64,000 nucleotides of DNA from a bacterium (lineage in GTDB: Bacteria; Patescibacteriota; Gracilibacteria; JAUYGZ01). A program made the translations under genes and the position numbers. This document shows positions 53,546 to 62,421 of the stretch, in pieces. The notes beneath the pieces are model-generated. The model was not told the DNA's origin, searched no databases, and worked only from the letters and a program-made list of their open reading frames with translations. The stretch lies in assembly GCA_030690415.1 (NCBI GenBank), contig JAUYGZ010000001.1, forward strand, positions 21,254 through 85,253, written 5' to 3'. The stretch's first letter is position 1. Each line of letters begins with the position of its first letter.

Positions 53546-54820
53546 ATGGGTGCTTATAGGGTTCCAAAACTGAATTTGAGGCGAGAAAGGATCGAAATCA
53601 CCGTCCCTTCTTCGAAATCGATGGCGAATCGGGCTCTGATTCTCTCAGCGCTCAGCGCAGGGTCCTTTCGGGTGGATGGGGATTTTCTGGCAGATGATAT
53701 TCAGATCATGATTCAGTCGCTTCAGAAGTTGGGAATTGCTGTTGAATCTGACGAGAGAGGACTGCGATTTCAGAATGATCTTTCCTGGAGGGAAAATTCT
53801 GAAGAAATAGAACTGTTTCTCGGTAATTCTGGAACTTCTATGCGGTTTCTGTCGGCTTTAGTCACCCTTCGAAAAGGGATTACGATTTTGACCGGGAAGG
53901 AGAGGATGAAGGAGAGGCCTATCGGTGATTTGGTGAATGCTTTGCGAGATCTTGGGGTGGAAGTGGAGTATCTGGAGAAGGAGGGGTATCCACCTCTGAG
54001 AGTTGTTGGAAGGGGATCAGTGCCTGGTGGTTCAATTCAGATGAAGGGAGATGTGAGTAGTCAGTTTTTGAGTGCATTGCTGTTGGCGGGATCGGCTTTT
54101 GATGAGGGTTTGGAGATTGAGCTTGAAGGGGAACTTATTTCAAAACCTTATGTGGAGATGACGATGAGAATGATTGAGGAATGGGGAATGAAAAATGAAA
54201 AATGGAAAATGAAAAATGGAAAATTGAGAATGAAGGTTTCACCGGTTTCGTTTCAGGGACATGATTATCAAGTGGAGGGCGATGCTTCCGCCGCTGTGTA
54301 CTGGTGGGCTTTGGGTTTTTTGCAGAATGCCGAGGTAATAGTTCGGAATGTGCCTGATGATTCGGTTCAGGGAGATGTGGGGTTTCGTCAATTATTGAAG
54401 AAAGTAGAGACAGGTTTGAAACCTGTCTCTACGAGGCTCGATATGTCTGACATGCCTGATGCATCCCTCATGTTGATGGCCATCGCGCCTATGTTGATGT
54501 TTCCAATTCGAATTGAAGGAATTGCTAGCTTGCGGATCAAGGAGACGGATCGTATCGAGGCTATGGTGACTGAGCTGCGGAAACTTGGGGGTCGAGTGGA
54601 GACTGGTGAAGACTGGATCATGATTTACCCCATGGATTTGGATAAGTATCAAGTACTACAAAACGTACAAATTGACACTTATGATGATCATCGGGTGGCC
54701 ATGAGTATGGCTATATTGGGCACGAGGCTTGGAAATCTTGAGATTCTCGATCGGGATTGTGTGAATAAGACCTATCCAGGGTTTTGGGAAGAACTGGAGA
54801 GGATTTCAAAAAACCCGTAA
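53546..54820 (+). CDS. aroA: EPSP synthase with two repeat insertions
   Basis: AroA makes 5-enolpyruvylshikimate-3-phosphate in the shikimate pathway. The 424-residue protein shows SSKSMANRALILSALSAG, LGNSGTSMRFL, GDVSSQFLSALLLA, GDASAAVYWW, IKETDRI and DDHRVAMSM. A Met start at 53546 fits the family N-terminus. Residues about 214-229 come from an AAAATG-type repeat (54186-54231). Residues about 287-296 (VETGLKPVST) come from a 29-bp palindrome that seems to take the place of the usual segment before DMSDMPDAS. If that segment matters for activity, the enzyme may be altered. Confidence 0.92.
   Translation: MGAYRVPKLNLRRERIEITVPSSKSMANRALILSALSAGSFRVDGDFLADDIQIMIQSLQKLGIAVESDERGLRFQNDLSWRENSEEIELFLGNSGTSMRFLSALVTLRKGITILTGKERMKERPIGDLVNALRDLGVEVEYLEKEGYPPLRVVGRGSVPGGSIQMKGDVSSQFLSALLLAGSAFDEGLEIELEGELISKPYVEMTMRMIEEWGMKNEKWKMKNGKLRMKVSPVSFQGHDYQVEGDASAAVYWWALGFLQNAEVIVRNVPDDSVQGDVGFRQLLKKVETGLKPVSTRLDMSDMPDASLMLMAIAPMLMFPIRIEGIASLRIKETDRIEAMVTELRKLGGRVETGEDWIMIYPMDLDKYQVLQNVQIDTYDDHRVAMSMAILGTRLGNLEILDRDCVNKTYPGFWEELERISKNP
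54404..54432. repeat. 29-bp palindrome inside aroA
   Basis: Arms GTAGAGACAGGTTT and AAACCTGTCTCTAC flank one G. It is the same family as the palindromes at 61609-61649 and 61661-61701 (GTAGAGACG type) and resembles that at 10225-10252. Confidence 0.9.
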
Positions 54821-54823
54821 TCA

Positions 54824-54904
54824 GTAGCCGAGGATTTCGATCCTCGGCTACGACGACGGGTTTGGATGATCGACGACACCCCGAGGACTTCGATCCTCGG
54901 CTAC
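54824..54904. repeat. Two GTAGCCGAGGAT palindromes after aroA
   Basis: GTAGCCGAGGAT-TTCG-ATCCTCGGCTAC (54824-54851) is followed by a second copy whose left arm has decayed (54879-54904). They lie between the convergent aroA and Calx-beta/SLH genes, where a bidirectional terminator is expected. Confidence 0.85.
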
Positions 54905-54911
54905 GATGATG

Positions 54912-57900
54912 TTATTCTGTCGCTACAATGTCCAGCAGCTCTTCCTTCAGCTCCGATAGCTTGCTCTCGGGCTGAATTCCTGCGTTCATAATAATGGTGT
55001 ACATCAGGTCCGCGCCGTGCTGACGTGTCATGTGTTTGCTGAGTGTTATTCCAGGATCCACATCGTCAGGGGTGACGAAGCCACCGTACGCGTTGATCAG
55101 TTCGTCGTATCCCGCGAACCAAGACGAGTTTTCGGGAAGCCCAGATAGGACTTCATTGTAGTCCTGTTTGATTTTCTCATTTTGGCTGGCGGCCGTGTTC
55201 ACAATCATTTTAAAAGATTCGCTGAGTTCCACGGGTTGCCATGGGATAAATGATCCGTCCGGGTATCCATGAATGAGTCCGTTGATCTTTCCAAGTGCAA
55301 TGTATTTCGCAAACCAGGCAATGGGATCCACTTCAGGGAATGACCATATGTTGTTGTCCAGGATCATCCTCGCTACTTTTTCGATATCACTTTCCGGATA
55401 GATCGTGTTTACGACGATTTTGAAGAAGTCAGCACGAGAAATGAGTTGATCTCCGAAGAACCGGTTATTTTTCAACTCACCCACATAGTTTCTGCTATTG
55501 TTGGGAGCGTCGATAATGCCAAGCAGACAGAGGTATAGGACGGATTTGGTATTGTTGTCAGAGTATTCACATTCTTTCATAACTGGCTCATCTGATTCCA
55601 CTTCCGTTTCTTCCAGGGTGTAGGTACGGGTAGATCCTGCTGATTTGACTCGAATTTTGAGATCCCGGGTTGTTTTTCCTGTTGGTCCGTCGGCCTCAAA
55701 GACAAAGGTGTAAATACCTCGATCGTCACGATTTGGGGTCCAATCGATTGTTGCCGTGGCTGTTCTTGAGTTAGGAGCTTCGGTTTCTGTGAAGATGGCA
55801 GGATTTTCGCCATCATCCGTTGGATTCTCAAGCAGAGTGAGTACTATTTTCCGTGTTGAGCTGGTGTAGGGATTGTTGTGCTGTGCTGAAATTTCAACCG
55901 TGACGGGCTCGTCCATCGGTGTGCTGAAATTATCCACATACTCGCCATCTACCATGAAGCTTATTGAAGGGGGAAGGAAGGTCTGAGAAGATCCTCCGCC
56001 TCCACCTCCTCCTCCGCCACCACCTCCGCCTCCGCCACTCGATGTGCTTCCATCGTTGTCCTGGTTGGTTACCGTGACATCATCAGGGTCTACTCCCTGG
56101 AAGTTCGGGTCGTTTGATTGTGCTGTTGCAATGAGGATCGTGAAGCTTTGGCTTCCATCGACCTGCGTGTCATCCACTCCCTGAACGGTCACGGTAACTG
56201 GGTTATTCCAGTTGGAGGAATTGAAGGCAATCGCAGAGATATTTATAGTCCCTTCCGTCGTGTCATTGCTGCTCAGATTGATGATCACATCGAATGTGGG
56301 TTGTTGATTAAGCACGATCGTAAAGGTGGCACTGGTACCGCCTTCATTTGTCACCAGACCTGAGGTGGGGGTGACGGTGATGGTACCTGTCCCGCTTGTG
56401 CTGTCATTGTCGCTGTTGGTGACCGAGACATCGCTGGGGTTAATACCATTGTAATTGAGGTCAGCGCTGATGGCGGCGGCTGTGACGATGCTGTAGGCCA
56501 CATTTCCGTCAACTAAAGCGTCATCGACACCGGTGATCGTGACTGTTTGAGCTGTTGTTCCATTGAGGCTGGTGAACGTTAGGTTGGCGGGGCTTACCGT
56601 GCCTTCTGTCGTGTCTGAACTGCTAAGAGCGATCGTGACGTCAGCTGTTGGCAAGGTGCTCATGGCGACGGTGAAGGTGGCTGTGCCGCCTGCCTCAGTG
56701 CTGATCAATCCTGTAGTAGGATTGACGATGATGCCGGGGCCGGAATCATTGTCCGTATTGCTTACTGCCACGTTTGAAGGATCCAGGCCGTTGTAATTCG
56801 TGTCCGCGCTGATGGCTGCATCAATGACGATATTGTAGATAATATTTCCGTCAACGATGGCATCGTCCACTCCGGTGATGGTGATGGTTTGGGCTGTTGT
56901 CCCGTTCGCGCTGGTGAACGTCAGGCTGGAAGGACTGATGGTACCCTCAGTCGTGTCATCACTGCCCAGGCTGATAGTCACATCAGCTGTCGGGGGGCTA
57001 TCGAGAACGACGGTGAAGGTGGTTGTTCCTCCAGCTTCCGTGGTCGTAAGTCCGGTGGTGGGAGTGACGGTAATTCCTGCGGTATCATCGTCCGTGTTCG
57101 TGACTGAAACGTCACTTGGATTCTGTCCGTTGTAAGCTGTATCCGTACTAACCGCCGCAGCGGTTATGATGTTGTAGCTGATATCGCCATCCTGAATCAG
57201 ATCATCCACTCCAGTGACCGTGACGGTTTGAACTGTTGTCCCGTTCGCACTGGTGAACGTTAGGCTGGAGGGGCTGACGGTTCCTTCTGTTGTATCTGAG
57301 CTGCTGAGCATGAAGGTTACGTCATCGGTCGGCATGGTGTTCAAAACGAAGGTGAAGGTCGTCGTTCCGCCTGCTTCGGTGGTGATGAGTCCGCTGGTCG
57401 GCGTGATGGTGATACCAGCGGTGTCATTGTCGGTGTTCGTGACGGTGACGTCACTGGGATTTTGTCCATTGTAGTCGGAATCGGTTGAAATCGCGACTCC
57501 TGTCACGATCTGGTATGCGATATCTCCATCTTCGATCTGATCATCCACTCCTGTTACGGTGACCGTCTGGGCAGTCATTCCATTGGCTGAAGTGAAGGTA
57601 AGAGCTGATGGGCTGACGGTTCCTTCGCCGGTATTGGAGCTGGCGAGGCTGATGGTTACATTATCCGCAGGTAGACTGGTCAGGACGACCGTAAACTGGG
57701 CCGTGCCGCCGGCTTCCGTGGTGCTCAGTCCGGCTGAAGGGGTGACGATAATTCCGGCGGTTTCATCATCAGTATTAGTAGCGGTGACGTCCGAAGCATT
57801 GAGGGTATCGTAATTGCTGTCATTGGAGACTGCCGGTGCGGTGATGATGGAATAGTTCACCGGCCCGTCGGCATTCGCGTCGTCGATACCCGTGATAGTG

Positions 57901-59870
57901 ACGGTCTGTGGCGTACGGGCGTTGGAGGGGGTGAAGGTGAGGATTGTCGGACTTGGGATCCCTTCGCCGGGATTGGAGCTGGAAAGGTCAATGACCACGT
58001 TATCGGATGGATCGGTGTCAAGATTGACCATAAAAGTTGCTGTTCCGCCTGCTTCGGTGGTCGTCAGGCCACTCGTGGGATTGACGACAATTCCTGCGAT
58101 GTCGTTGTCGGTGTTTGTGACTTCCACGTTTTCAGAATCAAGGCCATTATAATTGCCATCCGTGCTGCTGGCGGCATTGGTGATGACGGTGTATTGGACC
58201 GGCCCGTCGATCACAAAATCATTGACCCCGGTGACCGTGATGGTCTGGGGAGTCAGGCCATTGATGCTCGTGAAGGTGAGGCTGGAAGGATTTACCGTGC
58301 CTTCTCCGGCATTCGAGCTGCTGAGGCTGATGCTCACATTCGCCGTAGGAAGGCTGTTCAGGACGACGGTAAAGGTCGCCGTTCCACCATTTTCAGTGGT
58401 GACGAGGCCTGTAGTGGGAGTAACGGTAATACCGGCGGTGTCGTTGTCGCTGTTGCTGAGGTCGACATTGTCACCGTCAAGACTGTTGTATTTCTGATCT
58501 GTACTGGAAGCTGCTTGCGTGACGATGCTGTACTGCACACTGCCGTCCTGAATCAGATCATCCTGTCCCGTGACCGTCACGGTCTGTGCCGTAAGAGCAT
58601 TGACCGGTGTGAAGGTGAGGCTGGTCGGGCTGACAGACCCTTCCGTGGGATCGCTGGTGTTCAGGTTGATCGTGACATTGGAAGTTGGCAGGGTACCCAG
58701 AGCCATGGTGAAGGTGGCGGTTCCTCCGTTTTCCGTTGTCGTCAGTCCAGAAGTTGGTGTGACGATAATACTGGCGATATCGTTGTCGTTGATGGTGAAG
58801 GTATGGGTGGGGTTCGTCGTGCCGATCACACCATCGGAAAAGTTTGAAAGGCTCAGGAGCAAGGTTTCATTGTCTTCATCGACCTGGTCATTGCTGACGG
58901 TGAGATTGACGGTCTGTGTCGTGGTATTGGGTGAAAATGTGACGGTTTGACCGCTCAGAGCCGAATAATCCACACCGGCTGTCGCGGTCTGGTCGGTGGT
59001 GCTGACCTCGACCGTGACGGTTCGGGGAAAGGTTTTGCTGAGTTGAAGGTCTATCTGGGCAGGACTCGTCCCTTCATCTCCGGAGCTGGCGGCTGATACG
59101 AAATCAATTTCGGGCAGACTGAGGTCGAGGGTCACACTGACGGTCACATTTCCCGATACCGGAGTGATGAGCACCCGGTCGGGGTTCGTCGCGTGAGGGG
59201 TGATGGTGAGTGGAGTGTTGTTGCTGTCGAGGAAGGTGAGCAGGGTGGTGTCGATGCGGTATCCGGCTGATTCCAGTGTGTTTCCATTGTATAGAAATTC
59301 GAGCTCAAGAGCTCTGGTGGGCATGAGCAGGGCAGGATTCAGGTTGAAGGCCAGGAGATTGCTCCCCTCATAGATTCCGAGGTCAACATTATTGAAGTCC
59401 AGATTGGTGGCCAGCGCCTCTGGTGTAGCGGAGAGATCGAAGAAGATATTGGCGGTATTGACATCGAAAAGAACTCCAACCGTAATATTTCCTCCTGACA
59501 CGCTGAAATCAACCCGTTCGGGGTCTGAGCTGTTCAGGGTTGCGTTGCTGAGGCCATTGGGGTCGATTCGAAATCCACTGGCGTCAAGCGTCCCTCCGTT
59601 GTAGGTAAACTCGAGCTCGTAGCTGCCGTCCGGCACGCCGTTTGTGGGATTCAGATTACGGGAGATAAGTGTAGCGCCCTGATACAGGGTCCATTCCAGG
59701 TCGTTGGAATCAAATCCGGCGTTTGTGGCAGCTGCTGACTGGGAGAGATCGATAAATACATCTCCCGCGGCAAAGGTGGAGCTTGGGAAGGAGGTGGTGG
59801 AGATGATGAGGGAAAATGCCAGAGCTATCGAAAGAGACTTCCTGGCTAATGAGGAGAGGAGGGACTTCAT
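54912..59870 (-). CDS. Giant Calx-beta-type repeat protein with SLH domains
   Basis: The 1652-residue protein starts at the ATG at 59870, just before a signal peptide (ending TTSFPSSTFAAG). After two beta-rich repeats (about 35-265) comes a Calx-beta domain (about 270-380; TTDQTATAGVDYSALSG), then eight repeats of about 113 residues. A Gly run of about 15 follows, then an Ig-like domain and SLH repeats (SRADFFKIVVNTIYP; FAKYIALGKINGLIHGYPDG). The eight repeats have calcium-type DND ends. It is probably a secreted fibre held on the wall by SLH. The stretch next to the Gly run is nearly identical to part of the gene at the window end. Confidence 0.9.
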   Translation of the reverse strand: MKSLLSSLARKSLSIALAFSLIISTTSFPSSTFAAGDVFIDLSQSAAATNAGFDSNDLEWTLYQGATLISRNLNPTNGVPDGSYELEFTYNGGTLDASGFRIDPNGLSNATLNSSDPERVDFSVSGGNITVGVLFDVNTANIFFDLSATPEALATNLDFNNVDLGIYEGSNLLAFNLNPALLMPTRALELEFLYNGNTLESAGYRIDTTLLTFLDSNNTPLTITPHATNPDRVLITPVSGNVTVSVTLDLSLPEIDFVSAASSGDEGTSPAQIDLQLSKTFPRTVTVEVSTTDQTATAGVDYSALSGQTVTFSPNTTTQTVNLTVSNDQVDEDNETLLLSLSNFSDGVIGTTNPTHTFTINDNDIASIIVTPTSGLTTTENGGTATFTMALGTLPTSNVTINLNTSDPTEGSVSPTSLTFTPVNALTAQTVTVTGQDDLIQDGSVQYSIVTQAASSTDQKYNSLDGDNVDLSNSDNDTAGITVTPTTGLVTTENGGTATFTVVLNSLPTANVSISLSSSNAGEGTVNPSSLTFTSINGLTPQTITVTGVNDFVIDGPVQYTVITNAASSTDGNYNGLDSENVEVTNTDNDIAGIVVNPTSGLTTTEAGGTATFMVNLDTDPSDNVVIDLSSSNPGEGIPSPTILTFTPSNARTPQTVTITGIDDANADGPVNYSIITAPAVSNDSNYDTLNASDVTATNTDDETAGIIVTPSAGLSTTEAGGTAQFTVVLTSLPADNVTISLASSNTGEGTVSPSALTFTSANGMTAQTVTVTGVDDQIEDGDIAYQIVTGVAISTDSDYNGQNPSDVTVTNTDNDTAGITITPTSGLITTEAGGTTTFTFVLNTMPTDDVTFMLSSSDTTEGTVSPSSLTFTSANGTTVQTVTVTGVDDLIQDGDISYNIITAAAVSTDTAYNGQNPSDVSVTNTDDDTAGITVTPTTGLTTTEAGGTTTFTVVLDSPPTADVTISLGSDDTTEGTISPSSLTFTSANGTTAQTITITGVDDAIVDGNIIYNIVIDAAISADTNYNGLDPSNVAVSNTDNDSGPGIIVNPTTGLISTEAGGTATFTVAMSTLPTADVTIALSSSDTTEGTVSPANLTFTSLNGTTAQTVTITGVDDALVDGNVAYSIVTAAAISADLNYNGINPSDVSVTNSDNDSTSGTGTITVTPTSGLVTNEGGTSATFTIVLNQQPTFDVIINLSSNDTTEGTINISAIAFNSSNWNNPVTVTVQGVDDTQVDGSQSFTILIATAQSNDPNFQGVDPDDVTVTNQDNDGSTSSGGGGGGGGGGGGGGGSSQTFLPPSISFMVDGEYVDNFSTPMDEPVTVEISAQHNNPYTSSTRKIVLTLLENPTDDGENPAIFTETEAPNSRTATATIDWTPNRDDRGIYTFVFEADGPTGKTTRDLKIRVKSAGSTRTYTLEETEVESDEPVMKECEYSDNNTKSVLYLCLLGIIDAPNNSRNYVGELKNNRFFGDQLISRADFFKIVVNTIYPESDIEKVARMILDNNIWSFPEVDPIAWFAKYIALGKINGLIHGYPDGSFIPWQPVELSESFKMIVNTAASQNEKIKQDYNEVLSGLPENSSWFAGYDELINAYGGFVTPDDVDPGITLSKHMTRQHGADLMYTIIMNAGIQPESKLSELKEELLDIVATE
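56040..58790 (-). repeat. Eight tandem repeats of about 340 bp
   Basis: Each unit encodes the pattern TSGLxTTEAGGTATFTV, then TVSPSSLTFTSANGTTAQTV, TVTGVDD and YNGxxPSDVxVTNTDND. Units 4 to 7 (counted from the N-terminus) are the most alike, suggesting recent amplification in the middle of the array. Confidence 0.85.
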
Positions 59871-60225
59871 GGTATGAGAATTAAAGATCAAAATATGGCA
59901 CAAAAAAGCGGAACACAGGTTTTTATTTGGTATTTTGAAGATGAGAATGTATTCCTTTCTTGACACTAAGTCAAACTCTTTTTATGAGATTGTTTATGAG
60001 TAAAATATGTGTTCGGTGATCCGTGTTATATCACAATATCAAAAGACCCTCGAGCAGGCTGAAGGACATCGAGAAAGGTGATTTTGAGTCGTTTGAAATA
60101 CAAGGTTAAAAAAGCCCTGACCCTTCGACTCTGTTCAGGGTCGTGGAAAATCTCGACAACTCGTCTGAAGTCTTCTGGCGGGGCGGAACTCCGAAGAGCT
60201 CGACGCCTCGCCGGTGTGTGTGTTT
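59871..60225. other. Intergenic region between the giant SLH and IPT/TIG genes
   Basis: No gene is seen. It holds the leader of the giant SLH gene on the left. Near 60115-60140 there is a palindrome (CCCTGA...TTCAGGG, or GACCC...GGGTC). From about 60150 the sequence becomes G+C-rich, which marks the left edge of the foreign-looking segment. Confidence 0.6.
60115..60140. repeat. Palindrome CCCTGA...TTCAGGG
   Basis: CCCTGA (60115-60120) pairs with TTCAGGG (60134-60140). The core CCCTTCGACTCTGTTCAGGG resembles dispersed repeats of the CCTTCGACTCCGCTCAGGG type found in many genomes. Confidence 0.6.
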
Positions 60226-61443
60226 TCACGGCCGGAATATGTTCTGGACGGCCGTGTTGTCGGACTGGAGGGACCGGTCGTGGGTGAGCAGAAGGCTGCC
60301 CCCCCCACTGACCTGGGCGGTGATTGAGAACCGGAGCGCCGTGGCGCTCGACGGTATCCCCGTCACTATGCCCTGCTTGGTCCCTTCCACGGCGGTGTCC
60401 GTGAAGGTCCCAAGTCCCTGGCCCGATGGCTGGGCGCTCAGTACGGCGACGATTGACTCAATGTCGCCGCCCCCGCTGCCCTTGGTGAAGCTGAAGGTGA
60501 CCTTCGAGCCACCGTCGTCGACGGTGGAGGAAAGGACCAATGCGACAGACTGGGTCGCGGAGTAGCTAAAGCTACTCGACGCTGAGCCCAATGACGACGT
60601 GAAAAGAACCGTCACCGTCCCCGAGCCGCTGGGGACGGCGACTCGAACCTGGCTCGTAGTCGAGCTCAAGATCGTTCCGGCGACCCCTCCGAAGCTCACG
60701 GAGAGCGGCGAACCTAGGTTCGATCCGCTCAGGGTGACGGTGTCTCCGGCTTCGCCAGAACTGGGCGAGAGGCCAGAGATGGAGGGGACTGCGGAGGACG
60801 ACGGGACGTAGGTGTAAGCCCCGAACAGCACGTCCGTGCCGTTCGGAGTGGACACGACTACGTCCGCGACCCCGACCAGGTTGGCCGGGGTGATCCCCGT
60901 GAGGAACAGTCCGGAGCTGTCGACGACGACCGAAGTCATCGCCTTTCCACCGATCAGGACGCTGGTCGTCCCGATCGTGAAGTAGGCTCCGGTGATTTGA
61001 ACGCTCTCCCCCCCGGCTTCAGAGCCGGCCGCGGGAAAAATCACCGCGGCGTTGGGGGGGAGGAAGGTCTCGACGTAACTGAACCCCCCGACGAGCTCGC
61101 TCAGCGAGCCGCCGGGGGTACGGACTGAAATGTTGTAGACTCCGGGGACCCCAGGGGGGGTCAACCCGGAGAGAACGGTTCCGGCCTGGTTCACGGCCAC
61201 CCCCTGAAGGGGCAGGGCCGTTCCGGTGGGGGAGGTGAAGAGCACCTCCACGCCACCGGAGAAACTGGTTCCAAAAAGTTGTACCGGCTCACCCCCGGAG
61301 GGGGAGCCGGTTGAGGGAACAATGGCGTTGAGGGCAAGGCCCCCGTTTGAGGGGGCGCCGCCGCCCCCGCCCCCGCCACCTGAGTCGCAGCCCGCGAGGG
61401 CTACGACCACGGCGGCGACGGCCGCTGTCAGAGACTTACGCAT
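60226..61443 (-). CDS. IPT/TIG-domain lipoprotein, G+C-rich, probably acquired
   Basis: The 405-residue protein starts at the ATG at 61443, directly before a lipoprotein signal (VALAGC, Cys19) and a run of eight Gly. Three IPT/TIG-type Ig domains follow (IVPSTGSPSGGEPVQLFGT; IFPAAGSEAGGESVQITGA; LSPSSGEAGDTVTLSGSNL), then a C-terminal beta domain. IPT/TIG domains are binding or scaffold modules. Codons are strongly G/C-ending, unlike every neighbour. The longer frame up to 61812 reads through palindromes and was rejected. Transfer from a G+C-rich bacterium or a chimeric assembly are both possible. Confidence 0.85.
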   Translation of the reverse strand: MRKSLTAAVAAVVVALAGCDSGGGGGGGGAPSNGGLALNAIVPSTGSPSGGEPVQLFGTSFSGGVEVLFTSPTGTALPLQGVAVNQAGTVLSGLTPPGVPGVYNISVRTPGGSLSELVGGFSYVETFLPPNAAVIFPAAGSEAGGESVQITGAYFTIGTTSVLIGGKAMTSVVVDSSGLFLTGITPANLVGVADVVVSTPNGTDVLFGAYTYVPSSSAVPSISGLSPSSGEAGDTVTLSGSNLGSPLSVSFGGVAGTILSSTTSQVRVAVPSGSGTVTVLFTSSLGSASSSFSYSATQSVALVLSSTVDDGGSKVTFSFTKGSGGGDIESIVAVLSAQPSGQGLGTFTDTAVEGTKQGIVTGIPSSATALRFSITAQVSGGGSLLLTHDRSLQSDNTAVQNIFRP

Positions 61444-61608
61444 GGTATTTAACCTCCACGCGTATGAGTTCTGCTCCGCCAAGGGCCCAGGCTCGTTGCC
61501 CGGGAATACCCTTGAGGAGCGATTTGTGATTCCCCGGGCAAGCCCAGGGAGGCTTGCAGGCCGAGGAATCGAGTTTTGACGTCCTGCAAGGAGGAGGGGA
61601 GAGGTAAC
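61444..61608 (-). other. G+C-rich leader of the IPT/TIG gene with hairpins
   Basis: TTGCCCGGGAAT (61496-61507) pairs with ATTCCCCGGGCAA (61530-61542), and TTGCAGG (about 61553) pairs with CCTGCAA (61583-61589). The base composition matches the gene, so this leader belongs to the same inserted segment. It ends where the palindromes begin. Confidence 0.6.
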
Positions 61609-61649
61609 ATTTTCGTAGAGGCGTTGCAGTGCAACGTCTCTACGAAAAT
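61609..61649. repeat. 41-bp palindrome, GTAGAG-type
   Basis: Arms ATTTTCGTAGAGGCGTTGCA and TGCAACGTCTCTACGAAAAT around one G differ at one position only. Confidence 0.9.
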
Positions 61650-61660
61650 GCGATGAATGA

Positions 61661-61701
61661 TGGTGTGTAGAGACGCTGCGCCGCAGCGTCTCTACACACC
61701 A
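61661..61701. repeat. 41-bp palindrome, GTAGAGACG-type
   Basis: Arms TGGTGTGTAGAGACGCTGCG and CGCAGCGTCTCTACACACCA flank one C and match perfectly. It is 11 bases from the previous palindrome. The remaining 270 bases to the next gene (61702-61971) show nothing recognisable. Confidence 0.9.
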
Positions 61702-61971
61702 TCCTGTCTCCACTCTTTCCTGCAGGACGATTTGAAAGACTTTTATAGACGAGTTGTCAAGGTGCGTCTTTATCAATTTGTACAGAATGTAATATGACTC
61801 TTTTCCTTCCAAAAAACACCTCTTGAAGAGGCTCTGGAGGTTGGAGGATCTTCAAGCACGCGGCTCAGATCGCTCCGAAAAGACTTGGTGGATGCATTCT
61901 GACATTACATTGACAAAGAGCTGGTATGATAGCACCGAGATGCTCTAAGTCAAGGAGAAGGGGCCGATTTT

Positions 61972-62364
61972 TTACGTGAGGGTGTATGTATGCTCTTTGA
62001 AATCGAGGAGGAGGCGTTTGTGGTTTTGATTCATGAAGCTTATTCCAAGGAGTGCATTTTCCTTTCCCTTTGTATCGACTAATAAGATCTCAGTTTCCTC
62101 GACGAATTCATCGATTTTGATTACTGTCTTTCCTTTAAATGTTTGCACTTTTCGTCCATCTGCAACTACTAGCCACTCACTATAGGGGACGATAGAGATA
62201 TTTTTTACATCGTATATTGGAATTATTTTATCAAAATCTCCAAATATTGCTAAAGATTGAGTAAATCCTGTGTCGATGAGGAAATCGATTGCTTTGTATC
62301 CATCAATCTTTGTGAGGATATGGATTGTCGTTTTGGGTTTCTTCTTCTCAATTCTGATATTCAT
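61972..62364 (-). CDS. Retropepsin-like aspartic protease
   Basis: The 130-residue protein has AIDFLIDTGFTQSL with the catalytic Asp31-Thr-Gly, and the second family signature near the end (NALLGISFMNQN, LLLDF), as in single-domain clan AA proteases that work as dimers. It has no signal peptide. It lies 57 bases downstream of a 52-residue ORF on the same strand, and they probably share a transcript. The substrate is unknown. Confidence 0.8.
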   Translation of the reverse strand: MNIRIEKKKPKTTIHILTKIDGYKAIDFLIDTGFTQSLAIFGDFDKIIPIYDVKNISIVPYSEWLVVADGRKVQTFKGKTVIKIDEFVEETEILLVDTKGKENALLGISFMNQNHKRLLLDFKEHTYTLT

Positions 62365-62421
62365 CGTTTTGCTCGTTTATCGTCTCATATCTCTTGTGTC
62401 TTCTCATTTTCCTTATTTCGT

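Noticed and set aside
56118..58950. Plus-strand ORFs of 70-217 codons
   Set aside because: They are antisense shadows of the repetitive Calx-beta-type gene and repeat with its period.
61444..61812. N-terminal extension of the IPT/TIG protein
   Set aside because: It reads through two palindromes and a hairpin leader; the lipoprotein signal starts at 61443.
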